A stretch of DNA of 64,000 nucleotides, taken from assembly GCA_039720395.1 (NCBI GenBank), contig CM077833.1, positions 6,339,036 to 6,403,035 of the forward strand, given 5' to 3'. A program made the position numbers and the translations under genes. Positions 36,101-47,480 of this stretch are shown piece after piece; the stretch's first letter is position 1, and each line of letters begins with the position of its first letter. This DNA is from Liquidambar formosana. Its lineage: Eukaryota; Streptophyta; Magnoliopsida; Saxifragales; Altingiaceae. The notes beneath the pieces are model-generated. The model did not search any database. It was not told where the DNA came from and saw only the letters and a program-made list of their open reading frames with translations.

Positions 36101-37272
36101 TCGTGGGCTTTAGAAATGCTCCTACGATTTTTAGGAGTGTATAGAGCCATTACGGGTGTCTATGGCGACTCTAGTTTAGTCTAGAGAGCGTCGTTGGCCT
36201 CAGAAAGTGTCCTAGGAATTTATTTTTTTATTTTTTTTTTTGTGTATATAGAGCTCCTTCGGGTGTCTAGGAAGCATTGGGATGCTCAACGGGCCTATGG
36301 CCACTAAAATTGTGGCTAGAGAGGGTCATTGACTGTACAAAGCCGTCCTCGTGTTTTTGTTTTTGCTGGTTTTTTTTAGTGTTCAAGGCTCCTACGAGTG
36401 TTTAGGAAGCGTTGTGAGGCTACCACGTGTCTATGGCGACTGTAATTGAGTGGGTTGACCACGTGGACTCTAGAAAGCGGACTATGATTGTTCAGAGTGC
36501 ATAGAGCTCCAACGAGTGTCTACGTAGCTTAGTGGGGCAACTTTGGGTTTATGATAACTCTATTTGGGTTTAGAGAGCGTCGTGGATTCAAGAAGGCCTC
36601 CTTAGGTATTTTAGAGTGTATAGACCCCCTACGGGGGTCTAAGAAGGGTTTTGAGGCCCCGACAAGCCTATACCGACTGTGATTGAGTCTGGACAGCGTC
36701 GTGGACACTAAAAGGCCTCCTAGGATTTTTAGGAGTGCATAGAGGTCCTACGAGGTCTAGAAAGCGTTGTGAGGCTCCCATGAGTCTATGGAGGCTCTAA
36801 TTGGGTCTAGAGTGCGTCATGGACTTTAGAAAGCCCCCTACGATTTTTTGGAGTGCGTAGAGCTCGTACTAGAGTCTAGGAAGCATTCTTAGGCTTCAAT
36901 GAGTCTGTAGGGACTCAAATAGAGTCTAGAGAGCGTCTTGGACTTTAAAAAGCCTCCTTGGTTTTTCAGGACTAGATAGAGCTCCTACGGGTGTCTAAGA
37001 AGCGTTGTGAGGCTTCCACAAATCTATGGCGACCCAAATGGACTCTACTGAGCGTCGTGGAGTCTATAAAGCCTCCTATGATTTTTTGGAGAGTGTAGCT
37101 CTCGTACGGAATCTAGAGAGCGTCGTGGGCTTTACAAAGGCTCCTACGATTTTTTAGGAGTGTATAGAGCTGTTACGGGTGGCTAGGTAGCGTTGTGAGG
37201 CTCCCACAAGTCTGTGGTGACTCTAGTTGAGTCTAGAGAGCGTCGTTGACCAGTGAAAGTGTCCTAGGATTT

Positions 37273-37306
<34 letters not shown>

Positions 37307-39188
37307 TATATAAAGCTCTTTCAAGTGTCTAGGAAGCATTGGGACGCTCAACGGGCCTATGGCCACTTATATTGTGCTAGAGAGGGGCGTTGACTCCACA
37401 AAGCCATCCTCGTGTTTTTGTTTTTGTTTTTTTTTTTTTTGAGTGTACAAGGCTCCTATGGGTATTTAGGAAGCGTTGTGAGGCTCCTACGTCTCTGTGG
37501 CGACTCTAATTGAGTGGAGAGATCACGTGGACTTTAGAAAGCCTCCTATGATTGTTTGGAGTGCATAGAGTGCAAACGAGTGTCTAGGTAGCGTAGTGGG
37601 GCAACTTTGTGTTTATGGTAACTCCATTTGGGTCTAGGGAGCGTCGTGGACTCTAGAAGGCCTCCACGGGCATTTTAGAGTGTATAGACCCCCATAGGAG
37701 GTCTAAGAAGGGTTTTGTGGCCCCAACGAGTCTATGGCGGCTATGATTGAGTCTAGATAGCATCGTGGACTCTAAAGGGCCTCCTAGGATTTTTAGGAGT
37801 GCATAGAGGTCCTACAAGGTCTAGAAAGCATTGTGCAGCTCCCACGAGTTTATGGAGGCTCTAATTGGGTCTAGAGTGCGTTATGGACTTTAGAAAGCCC
37901 TCTATGATTTTTTGGAGTGCGTAAAGCTCGTACTGGAGTCTAGGAAGCGTTCTTAGGCTTCCATGAGTCTGTGGCGACTCAAATAGAGTCTAGAGAGCGT
38001 CTTGGACTTTAGAAAGCCTCCTCGATTTTTCAGGACTAGATAGAGCTCCTACGGGTGTCTAGGAAGCGTTGTGAGGCTTCCACAAGTCTATGGCGACCAA
38101 AATGGAATCTTCAGAGCGTCGAGGAGTCTAGAAAGCCTCTTACAATTTTTTGGAGTGTGTAGCGCTCGTACGGGTGTCTAAGAAGCGTTGTGAGGCTTCT
38201 ATGAGTCTATGGCGACTTGAATGAAGTGTAAAGAGCATCGTGCACTTTAGAAAGCCACCTAGGAATTTTTGGACTGTATGGAGATCCTACGAATGTCCAG
38301 GGAAACATTGTGAGGCTCCCACAACTCTATGTGACACTAATTGAGTCTAGATGGTGTCGTGGACTCCAGAAAGCCTCCTACGATTTTCAGGTGTTTATAG
38401 GGCTCCAACAGGTGTCTAGGAAGCGTTGCGTGCCTCACATGTGTCTATTGCGACTCCAATTGTGACTAGAGAGCGTCATGGGCTCTAGAAAGCCTCCTGG
38501 GATTTTTTGGAGCGTATAGAGCTCCCTACGGCGTTCAAGGAGGCATTGTGTGCCCACCATGAGTCTATGATGACTCTAATTGAGTCGATGTGGACTATAA
38601 TTGAGACTAGAGACCGTCGTGGACTCTAGAAACCCCCTACGATTTTTTGGAGTGTGTAGAGGAAATACAAGCGTTGTGAGGCTTCAATGAGTATGGGGAC
38701 TCAAATGGAGTGTTGAGAGCGTCGAGGACTTTAGAAAGGCTCCTACGATTTTTTGGAATGTATAGAACTCCTACAAGCTTCTAGGATTGTTTGGAGTTTA
38801 TTGAGCCTTTACGGAAGTCTAGGAAGTGTTGTGGGGCTTGCACGAGTTTATAGTGACTCTAACTGAGTCTATGGCGATCTAAATGAGTTTAGACAGTGTA
38901 GTTTTTCTCTAGAAAGCCTCCTAGGATTTTTTTTGGAGTGTAAAGATCTCATACGAGTTTCTAGGATGCGTTGTAAACATCCAAATGAGTCTATGCTGAC
39001 TCAAACGGAGTCTAGACAGCATCGTGGGCTTTACAAAGGCTCCTACGATTTTTAGGAGTGTATAGAGCCGTTACGGGTGGGTAGAGAGTTGTGAGGCTCC
39101 CACGAGTCTATGGCGACTCTAGTTGAGTCTAGAGAGCGTCGTTAACCACAGAATGTGTCCTAGGATTTGTTTGTTTTTTTTTGTTTTT

Positions 39189-39220
<32 letters not shown>

Positions 39221-41505
39221 TGTATATAGAGCTCTTTCAGGTGTCTAGGAAGCATTGGGATGCTCAACGGGCCTGTGGCCACTAAAATTGTGGCTAGAGA
39301 GGGTCGTTGCCTCTACAAAGCCATCCACGTGTTTTTGTTTTAAGTTTTTTTTGAGTGCACAAGGCTCCTACTGGTGTTGAGGAAGCGTTGTGAGGCTCCC
39401 ACGTGTCTATGGAGACTCTAATTGAGTAGAGAGATCACGTGGACTTTAGAAAGCCTCCTATGATTGTTTAGAGTGCATAGAGCTCCAGCGAGTGTTTAGG
39501 TAGCGTAGTGGGGCAACTTTGTGTTTATGGTAACTCTATTTGGGTCTAGAGAGCGTTGTGGACTCTAGAAGGCCTCCTCGAGCATTTTAGAGTGTATAAA
39601 CCCCCTACGGGGGTCTAAGAAGGGTTTTGAGGCCCCGACGAGTCTATGGCGATTGTGATTGAGTCTAGACAGCGTCATGGCCTCTAAAAGGCCTCCTAGG
39701 ATTTTTAGGAGTGCATAGAGGTCCTACAAGGTCTAGAAAGTGTTGTGAGGCTCCCACGAGTTTATGGAGGCTCTAATTGGGTCTAGAGTGCGTCACGGAC
39801 TTTAAAAAGCCCCCAACAATTTTTTGGAGTGCGTAGAGCTCGTACTGGAGTCTAGGAAGCGTTTTTAGGCTTCCATGCGTCTATGGCGACTCAAATAGAG
39901 TCTAGAGAGCGTATTGGACTTTTGAAAGCCTCCTCAGTTTTTCAGGACTAGATAGAGCTCCTACGGGGGTGTCTAGGAAGCATTGTGAGGCTTCCACAAG
40001 TCTATGGTGACCCAAATGGAATCTACAGAGCGTCGTGGAGTCTAGAAAGCCTCATACGATTTTTTGGAGTGTGTGGCGCAACTCTATGTACAAGGCTATG
40101 GCGACTCTAGTTGAGTCTAGAGAGCGTTGTTAACCACAGAATGTGTCCTAGGATTTGTTTGTTTTTTTGTTTTTTTGTTTTTTTTTTTTTTTTTTGTGTA
40201 TATAGAGCTCTTTCGGGTGTCTAGGAAGCATTGGGACGCTCAACAGGCCTATGGCCACTGAAATTGTGGCTAGAGAGGGTCGTTGACTCTACAAAGCCAT
40301 CATCGTTTTTTTTGTTTGTTTTATTATTTTTTTTTTTTTAGTGTACAGGGCTCCTACGAGTGTTTAGGAAGCGTTGTGAGGCTCCCACATGGCTATGGCG
40401 ACTCTAATTGAGTGGAGTGATCACGTGGACTTTAGAAAGCCTCCTATGATTGTTTGGAGTGCATAGAGTTCCAACGAGTGTCTAGGTAGCATAGTGGGGC
40501 AACTTTGTGTTTATGGTAACTCCATTTGGGTCTAGAGAGCGTCGTGGACTCTAGAAGGCCTCCTCAGGCATTTTAGAGTGTATAGACCCCCGTAGGGGGT
40601 CTAAGAAGGGCTTTGAGGCCCCGATGAGTCTATGGCGACTGTGATTGAGTCTAGACTGCGTCGTGGACTCTAAAAGGCCTCCTAGGATTTGAAGGTCCTA
40701 CGAGGTCTAGAAAGCGTTGTGAGGCTCCCACAAGTTTATGGAGGCTCTAATTGGGTCTAGAGTGCGTCATGGACTCGAGAGAGCCCCCCTCAATTTTTGG
40801 AGTGCATAGAGCTCGTACTGGACTCTAGGAAGCGTTCTTACGCTTCCATGAGTTTGTGGCGACTCATATAGAGTCTAGAGAGCGTCCTGGACTTTAGAAA
40901 GCCTGCTCAGTTTTTCAAGACTAGATAGAGACTCTTGTGGGTGTCTAGGAAGCGTTGTGAGACTTCCACAAGTCTATGGCGACCCAAATAGAATCTACAG
41001 AGCGTCATAGAGTCTAGAAAGACTCCTACGATTTTTTGGAGTGTGTAGCGCTCGTATGGTTGTTTAAGAAGCGTTATGAGGTTTCTATGATTCTATGGCG
41101 ACTCGAATGGAGTGTAAAGAGCGTCATGGAGTCTAGAAAGACTCCTACAATTTTTTGGAGTGTGTAGCGCTCGTATGGTTGTTTAAGAAGCGTTATGAGG
41201 TTTCTATGAGTCTATGGCGACTCGAATGGAGTGTAAAGAGCATCGTGCACTTTAGAAAGCCACCTAGGAATTTTCGGACTATATGGAGATCCTATGGTTG
41301 TCCAGGGAAACGTTGTGAGGCTCCCACAACTCTATACGATACTAATTGAGTCTAGACGGTGTCGTGGACTCCAGAAAGCCTCCTACGATTTTTAGGTGTT
41401 TATAGAACTCCAACCGGTGTCTAGGAAGCGTTGCGAGCCTCGCATGCGTCTATTGCGACTCCAATTGTGACTAGATAGCGTCATGGACTCTAAAAACCCT
41501 CCTAG

Positions 41506-42469
41506 GATTATTTATATCAATTAGGGCTTCTACTAACCATAAGTAATATCTAGCAATGGCTCATGGTATGGTCCTCGATGAGGTGAATAAATATTGAACA
41601 AAAAACCCTTCAATTACAACTTAAGGTTACAATTACATCCTTCCATCTATACAATGTCTTTGATTAAACTAATAAGACATGGAAGTTGTCATCTCCTTAG
41701 TTTAATACTTTACACCCATTCATATATATCAACTCATTGATGCATTATGAAAACTCCTTTCCATAATCATCCTACCCTCGCCATGGACTTTATGAGTTAT
41801 ATTATGAATACTATGTGAAACATTCTCTCCCTTAACTGAGAGTGTGGATTCCTTATTGATCACTCACATGCCTCCATACATATATCAATAGAGCCAATGA
41901 ACACCTTTGTAGACCCCATAAAAATCCACATTTATTATTATCAAACTTCTAAGGCTATATACACAAGACAACTATAGTGTCTCAGGTTTAAGGATTACTT
42001 GTACCACTGCAACTATGAGAAACTAATTGACAGGTAGTTAAAATTCCATTCAGTTGATCTCATATTCTATGGTCACATTCAGTGTACCTATTCATGTAAT
42101 AGGCACCCATAAGTTGGTTATAGTGTCTACACACAAATAGCTTAAGACTAGCTATCCTCCTATGGAGCCAACTTAACATGTGCTAGTCTTATGATCCATT
42201 ATTGTCTATCACAATGAACTTTCAACTAGAAATGATTTAGGAGTTTAGTACAAATATATACAATCTCAAAATCACAATCATTGTAATTTTATATTCTCAA
42301 CTCTAACTCTATGGACATATCATGTAAATATAAAAAATAAAATAAACATGATAGAATAAGCTCTTTATTAAATAATAATAAATGTGACATACAATAAATG
42401 AAATCCTATGATTGTTCTTTATCCTTAAAGCATTATCTCTATGATTAGCTGTAAGACATATAACTAACA
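41506..42469 (-). other. AT-rich block, possibly an LTR from another retrotransposon
   Basis: About 960 bp without coding potential lie between the satellite edge and copia RNase H sequence. On the minus strand it begins TGTTAGTTATATGTCTTACA at 42,469, a plausible LTR start, and it cuts directly into the copia RNase H frame, as an insertion would. I see no matching CA end or target duplication near 41,506, so a truncated LTR is only a suggestion. Confidence 0.35.
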
Positions 42470-42927
42470 GAAGAGATCTAGATGAAAGGAAAAAAGCACA
42501 ACAAGATTCACATTCTTTATGGGAAATACAGCATTTACATGGTCATCAGAAAAGCAAGCCATTGTAACGCTGTCATCATGTGAAGCTGAGTATGTTGCTG
42601 CTAGCCCAGCTGTTTGCCATGCATATGGCTCAGGAACGTGTTAAAATATTTGAGTTTTCCACAAGATGATCCAACGGAGATTTATACTGGCAATTGATCA
42701 GCAATCGCATTAGCGAAAAATCCAGTGTTTCATGAACGAAGTAAACACATTGACACACACCATCACTTCATCAGGAAATATGTGAAGGATAAAGAAGTGG
42801 AGCTAATTTCGTGCAGAACATATGATTAGATTGCTAACATATTCACCAAGCCGCTAATGTATGATGTGTTTGTAAGATTGAAAACTATGCTTGCCATGGA
42901 CAATTTGAAGGACAAGTTTAAGGAGGG
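42470..42927 (+). pseudogene. Copia RNase H remnant (copia B)
   Basis: The translation reads DLDERK, FTFFMGNTAFTWSSEKQ, AIVTLSSCEAEYVAAS, then after small frame changes SAIALAKNPVFHERSKH, IDTHHHFIRKYVKDKEVE, ANIFTKPLMYDVF and a stop near 42,927. These are the conserved blocks of the C-terminal copia RNase H. Stops and frameshifts make it non-functional. Its upstream part is missing at the junction with the AT-rich block. A purine tract AAGGAGGGA and the LTR follow directly, which fixes the orientation. Confidence 0.85.
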
Positions 42928-42928
42928 A

Positions 42929-43270
42929 TGTTGATTGTGTAAACTTGTTTTACACATGGCTTGGTTGGTGAACATGTGGTTGGTGAGTATGTAGTCAAAA
43001 GCTTGATGTCGGCAATGGAGGCTAGCCTACCACGAGGAAAATTCAAACATGGAAGTTAGGCAGATTTGATCTTTGATTGCTACCTTCACCTATAAATATA
43101 GAGTTGTATTGTAAGAGTGTGGCGTGAAGAATAAAAATAGAGAGAAACAGAGAGTCCTCTGTGAATTGTGTTTGAGAATTTGTTTCAATACAATTTGAGT
43201 TATTTGTTTGTGAGTTATAAATCTCTCTAAAGTGCACCACCAGTGGCCTCAACACCCCACTCCACCAACA
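42929..43270 (+). repeat. 3' LTR of copia B
   Basis: A 342-bp block starts TGTTGATTG right after the purine tract and ends CCACCAACA, so the ends are TGTTG...CAACA. It contains a TATA-like CTATAAATATAGAG at about 43,090-43,103 and an AATAAA at 43,130. No partner LTR is seen in the window. Confidence 0.7.
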
Positions 43271-43328
43271 CAAAACACTACCTTCTTCCATTGAGCAGTT
43301 AATGTAAGAAGATTCCTTCAACTCCATG

Positions 43329-43950
43329 TCCAAGATTTATGATGATGACAATAATCTACTCAACACCCATGAAGACAACAGTAGAGAGGCTATCAGTTAT
43401 TTCCACAATCTGCTTAGCTACTGTCCCCCCTTGTGTGATAATAGATTAGATTCTATGTGAGATCTATTGGAAAGTAAATGGAATGATGATAATCTTGCCC
43501 TTCTCAACTAATAGGTGACTAAACAGGGAATCAAGGACACATTTTTTAGTCTTAACAATAACAAAGCTCTTGGGCTTGATGGATTCACTCCTCTTTTTTA
43601 AGAAGACCTGGAAATTGTGGGTAGTGAGTTTCTTGATACCATCATGTATTTCTTTTTTCGTAGCAAGCTCCTTGGTGAAGTCAATACAATTGCTATTGCT
43701 TTGGTTCCTAAAGTTCCCAATGCTTCAAGAATGATTGTTTCCAATGCATATCAAAGATCATTACTAATAGACTTAAAGCATGCCTTCCTACCTTTATTAG
43801 CCCTAACCAATCTGCATTTATCCAAGGTAGAAGCATCTCGGATAATGTTCTGCTGGCCCAAGAAATTCTCAAGAACTATCATCGCAACAATGGAGCTCCT
43901 AGATGTGCAATGAAAGTCGATTTGATGAAATCCTATGACTTAGTTCAAAG
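43329..43950 (+). pseudogene. LINE ORF2 fragment (linker and N-terminal RT), LINE D
   Basis: Remnants read IYDDDNNLLNTHEDNSREA, FFSLNNNKALGLDGFTPLF, KLLGEVNTIAIALVPKVPN, NQSAFIQG-like sequence, DNVLLAQEILKNYH-like sequence, and MKVDLMKSYD at the end. Several frame changes and stops are present and the RT active site is absent. The fragment begins about 60 bp after the copia B LTR and stops abruptly near 43,950 in AT-rich DNA without a poly-A, so it has been cut by later events. Confidence 0.85.
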
Positions 43951-44509
43951 ACCTAAAAGTGAATAAAACAAAACCAATATGCACTTACAATTGATCTATT
44001 CAGAAAATAAAATCCACTACACAACTGTTATTTTTTAAAAGATCCTATCAAATATTGTAATCAATAATAAAAAGGATTGGGATAAAAATAGTGAAAACTA
44101 TACAAAAAAGGAAAAAAAAAAAAAAAAAAAAAGAACATAACCACAAAAATTGAACCATAGCGTATTCAACAAATCAACAAGTATATATTTTGATTACATT
44201 GTGTGTTTTGTGTGCATGCGTTGTCAGATGGAAGTGGTGCTGAAGAAAAGAGAAGGCAAAGGAAAAGAAATAGAAGAAAGCCCTATTCAATTTCATAAAT
44301 AATTGGGAGATTGGAGACAAATTATAAACTTTAAGAAATCCTAATTTGGGAAGGATTAGAAATTAGGGTTTTTCTTTAAGTAAAAAGAAAAAAAAAGAAA
44401 GAAGAAGCAACAGTATTGAAGAAGGAGAAGGGAAACTTTAGAGGAAGGAGGGAGTGAGACATTGCAATAAGTTCTCCTTCTTCACATTGGGGGCTGTAAC
44501 GATTAAAGG

Positions 44510-44537
44510 GTTTTTTTTTTTTTTTTTTGGTAAGTGA
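44510..44537 (-). mobile_element. Tail-only LINE insertion
   Basis: On the minus strand it is CACTTACC plus 18 A. The flanks AACGATTAAAGG (44,498-44,509) and AACAATTAAAGG (44,538-44,549) agree in 11 of 12 positions, as expected for a somewhat older target duplication. Confidence 0.75.
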
Positions 44538-45238
44538 AACAATTAAAGGTTAGTATCATTAATCCGTTTGGCATCTAGGTTAATACGGATAGCATTGTCA
44601 TTATTTTTTTTTAAAATAAGGTTATTTAGGTCAATCTAAAATTTTTCTTCTTAAGCCACTTTTAGTAATAGTACTAACTATAGCACACATGTGACGTAAA
44701 CAATTTTAAGTAATATTGATCACATAGAAAAAAGATAAATATATGAAGATTTCATTTTATTTTATTTTTTTTCATATTTTTCATAGACTAAAAATTATAA
44801 ATTCTTACATTTTTTTACTTTGGGCTCAAAATTGCAAGAAAAAAAATGTTCATAGATGTGGAATCGAAAATCACTTATTAATCACGTACTATAGATCCAT
44901 CAACATCCAAGAAAGCTACGTATAATTTTATTTTTTTTTTCAATTCAAAAGTAAGCTCATGTCATACTTTAAAATTTTAATAAAGAAAATAGATGAATCT
45001 GAGTTCAAATCTTCAAAAATGTTTTCAATTTGTTATGAAAAAGAATTGGAAAGATGAAGTGAAAAAAAAAAAAGGGAGAGAAAGAAGAAAGAAGGAAACT
45101 AAAGAAAAGAATGTGCTTTTGAGGTTTTTATACTTTTATAATAGAAGAATAAAGTAGCTTTTATGTTTTTCTATGAAATCAAAAGTCAAAAGTTGGTCTG
45201 TATAATTCTTAATGAAAGTAATAGGACTGAAAAGCCTC

Positions 45239-45269
<31 letters not shown>

Positions 45270-46980
45270 TTTCTGTTCCTCATCTATATATATAACACGT
45301 CTTCCTGTGTTTCCTCCAACTGGGTTATCTTATTCATTTTTTTCGTCATTTTACCAACATTTTCTCCTTTTCAATTGGTTAGTTATTTTATATTATTTTT
45401 CAATTTTCTACCCGTGAGGTTGATGAACAACCTTCAAGAAGACTAAAGATGCTCGTTTGGTATATCTCTGTGGCTTTGCAATGGTGAACTTTGATGGGTT
45501 TGAAGAAGAATAAATTTAATTTGTTTCCCATAAATGGTAATGCCATCGAGGATGCTTTACAATAATAAGAAGAGCTACACTATTGCTACCACATAAAGTA
45601 TTCTAAACTCTGTATTAATTAAAATAATTTGTTAAATTCTTTAAATCTAAATGTATATTTACTTTTAAATGCATGTCTACTAAAAGAGCTAAAGGAAATT
45701 TTCCTATCCCCAGCCAACTCCACCCCAAACTCCAAAAACATTCCGTCATCTATAGATTTCATGCTCTCACAAACTTTAACAATCTTGAGACCAAATCCAT
45801 ATGTATATGAAAAATTAGTGTTTCTCATATTATATTGAATAATAGACAAGAAAAGCATTGTTAGATATGATGGTAGTAGAAGTCAAGAAAGGTGAGTATT
45901 TCTACATTTTTTGTTGAGTTTTGACTTTAGTTTTTTGTATGCTAAATTTCGCCTTGTTCGGATTCTCGACTCCAAACATGTTTAAAATGTTCATTTCTAT
46001 AACACTGAATGCTTTCAATGCGTTTCAATTTATAAATCCGAACAACTTTCTTTTGTTCCATTTTACTACTCCAAACGCATTAACAGTATAAATTACGTTT
46101 TAAGATTATTCGGTTATGCAACTCCAAACAATTGGCTAGTGTACTCTAGGAATCCGAACAATCCTGTATTGTTCCGTTTTAAAATACCGAACAACTTAAT
46201 TATACAAATGGTGTGGGAAGGAAATGGCAGTGTGGGAAGGAACGTAATGACTCACAAATCAAACTTTCTAATAAATGGTTATCAATCTAGTGACTGTCAT
46301 TGTTGAAACCCAATTAGAATAATGAAATGGGAGATGAGTGTTGAGAATCGACGTCAGTTCACTTCGGCGTCAGCTTTTGGTGACAGCAAAGGGCAACGTC
46401 ATCACTTCTTGTCTGCGTCGATTTCCGATGTACCGTGGATGAAGGTGTTGTTGTCGATTGTGATAAAGGGAAAGGGCTTGAGAGGGATGGGTTGTGGGTG
46501 AGGTGGAAAAAGTACTCAAATTTTTTGATAAAGGTATTTTAGAAAGATATGAGGGGCTTACAGCAAAATTTGAGAGGATTTAATTAGTAAGGGTTTAGAG
46601 TATTTTATGTGATGACAATAACTTAACCCTAATAAGAATAACCTTGAGAAAAAGAATTATCGTGTTGCAATCGAACGACTACATTGGATAGTGGTTTTTG
46701 TTTGATTTGCCAGCATGTTGCAAACCAAAGTAGTACCTGACTGAAGTATTGAACTTACGGGGGTGGGCCGGCCATGAAGTGCAATTGAGAAAGAATTTCT
46801 CTTTTGGAGTTCCAAACTAATTTTACTGTGTGCTACATTTCAATATTTAATATATCAAGGTAATTTTGCTTTTATGCTTTTTAATAAGGATATAATAGGA
46901 AATAAAAAGTTTCTCCTTTTTATTTTTTATTTTTATTTTTTTTGCCAAGCAATGAGGTGTCCGAACTTTTGATTTTAGTA

Positions 46981-47031
46981 TAGATATAGATATAGATAGA
47001 TAGATATATATCTATATATATATACACACAA
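46981..47031. repeat. GATA/TA microsatellite
   Basis: Irregular TAGATA units pass into TATATA and then ACACACA. A simple repeat about 450 bp downstream of the SCYL2-like stop codon. Confidence 0.9.
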
Positions 47032-47480
47032 CTTTTTCCCCCATTTATTATGGAGTACAGAAACTAGGATACGAGTTTAATGATCAACTTTTCTTTATTA
47101 TTTTAAGACCCACTCGTGGGGGAGCTGGAACTGTTCTGAATAATACACTATCCTGGGAAAAATATTTCCACCATCAAAATATTAAGAAATAAACAAGAAA
47201 ACAAAAATAAAAACTTTCAAAAATAGAAAACCGCTAGTAGGGCCAATCACGACATGCTACAGGCATAACACAAGAAACATCTATATAACAAATCTTTATC
47301 ATCCCATAGAGCCAACGTGGCTGCCCAAGCTGAAAATATGAACTGGTACCTCCAACACATTTTACATATTTTTGACAGGTCTCTGAGCAGCGTGGAATGA
47401 GTTCTCTACAAGGGCTGACCAACTTCTTTCGTTCATTGTTTTTATCCTTTCAAGACTAATGAAGGGTTTGATTCCACAAG

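Larger units (their letters stand above)
30184..41505. repeat. 119-bp satellite array, block 3
   Basis: This block continues the same monomer series directly from the LINE B target duplication. Marker monomers start at 30,859, 34,769, 36,636, 37,700, 39,612 and 40,598. Intervals of 1,867 and 1,912 bp represent the full unit; 1,064 and 986 bp are shortened units, and 3,910 bp spans two units with the marker lost. A deletion joint is visible near 37,106-37,115, where one monomer type jumps to another about seven types later. T tracts (for example 37,270-37,305 and 39,190-39,218) and a (TG)n tract at 32,647-32,683 lie at the usual positions. The array ends sharply near 41,505. Confidence 0.95.
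43951..47200. other. AT-rich intergenic DNA, no gene recognised
   Basis: It contains scattered poly-A and poly-T tracts (44,111-44,135, 45,237-45,272), a tail-only LINE insertion at 44,510-44,537 and a TA/GATA microsatellite near 46,981. None of the short open frames resembles a known protein. Positions 47,035-47,480 probably include the 3' UTR of the SCYL2-like gene on the minus strand, but its end cannot be placed. Confidence 0.6.

Noticed and set aside
45163..45417. Open frame rich in Phe across a T tract
   Set aside because: The Phe run is only the T tract translated, and the rest has no similarity to a known protein.
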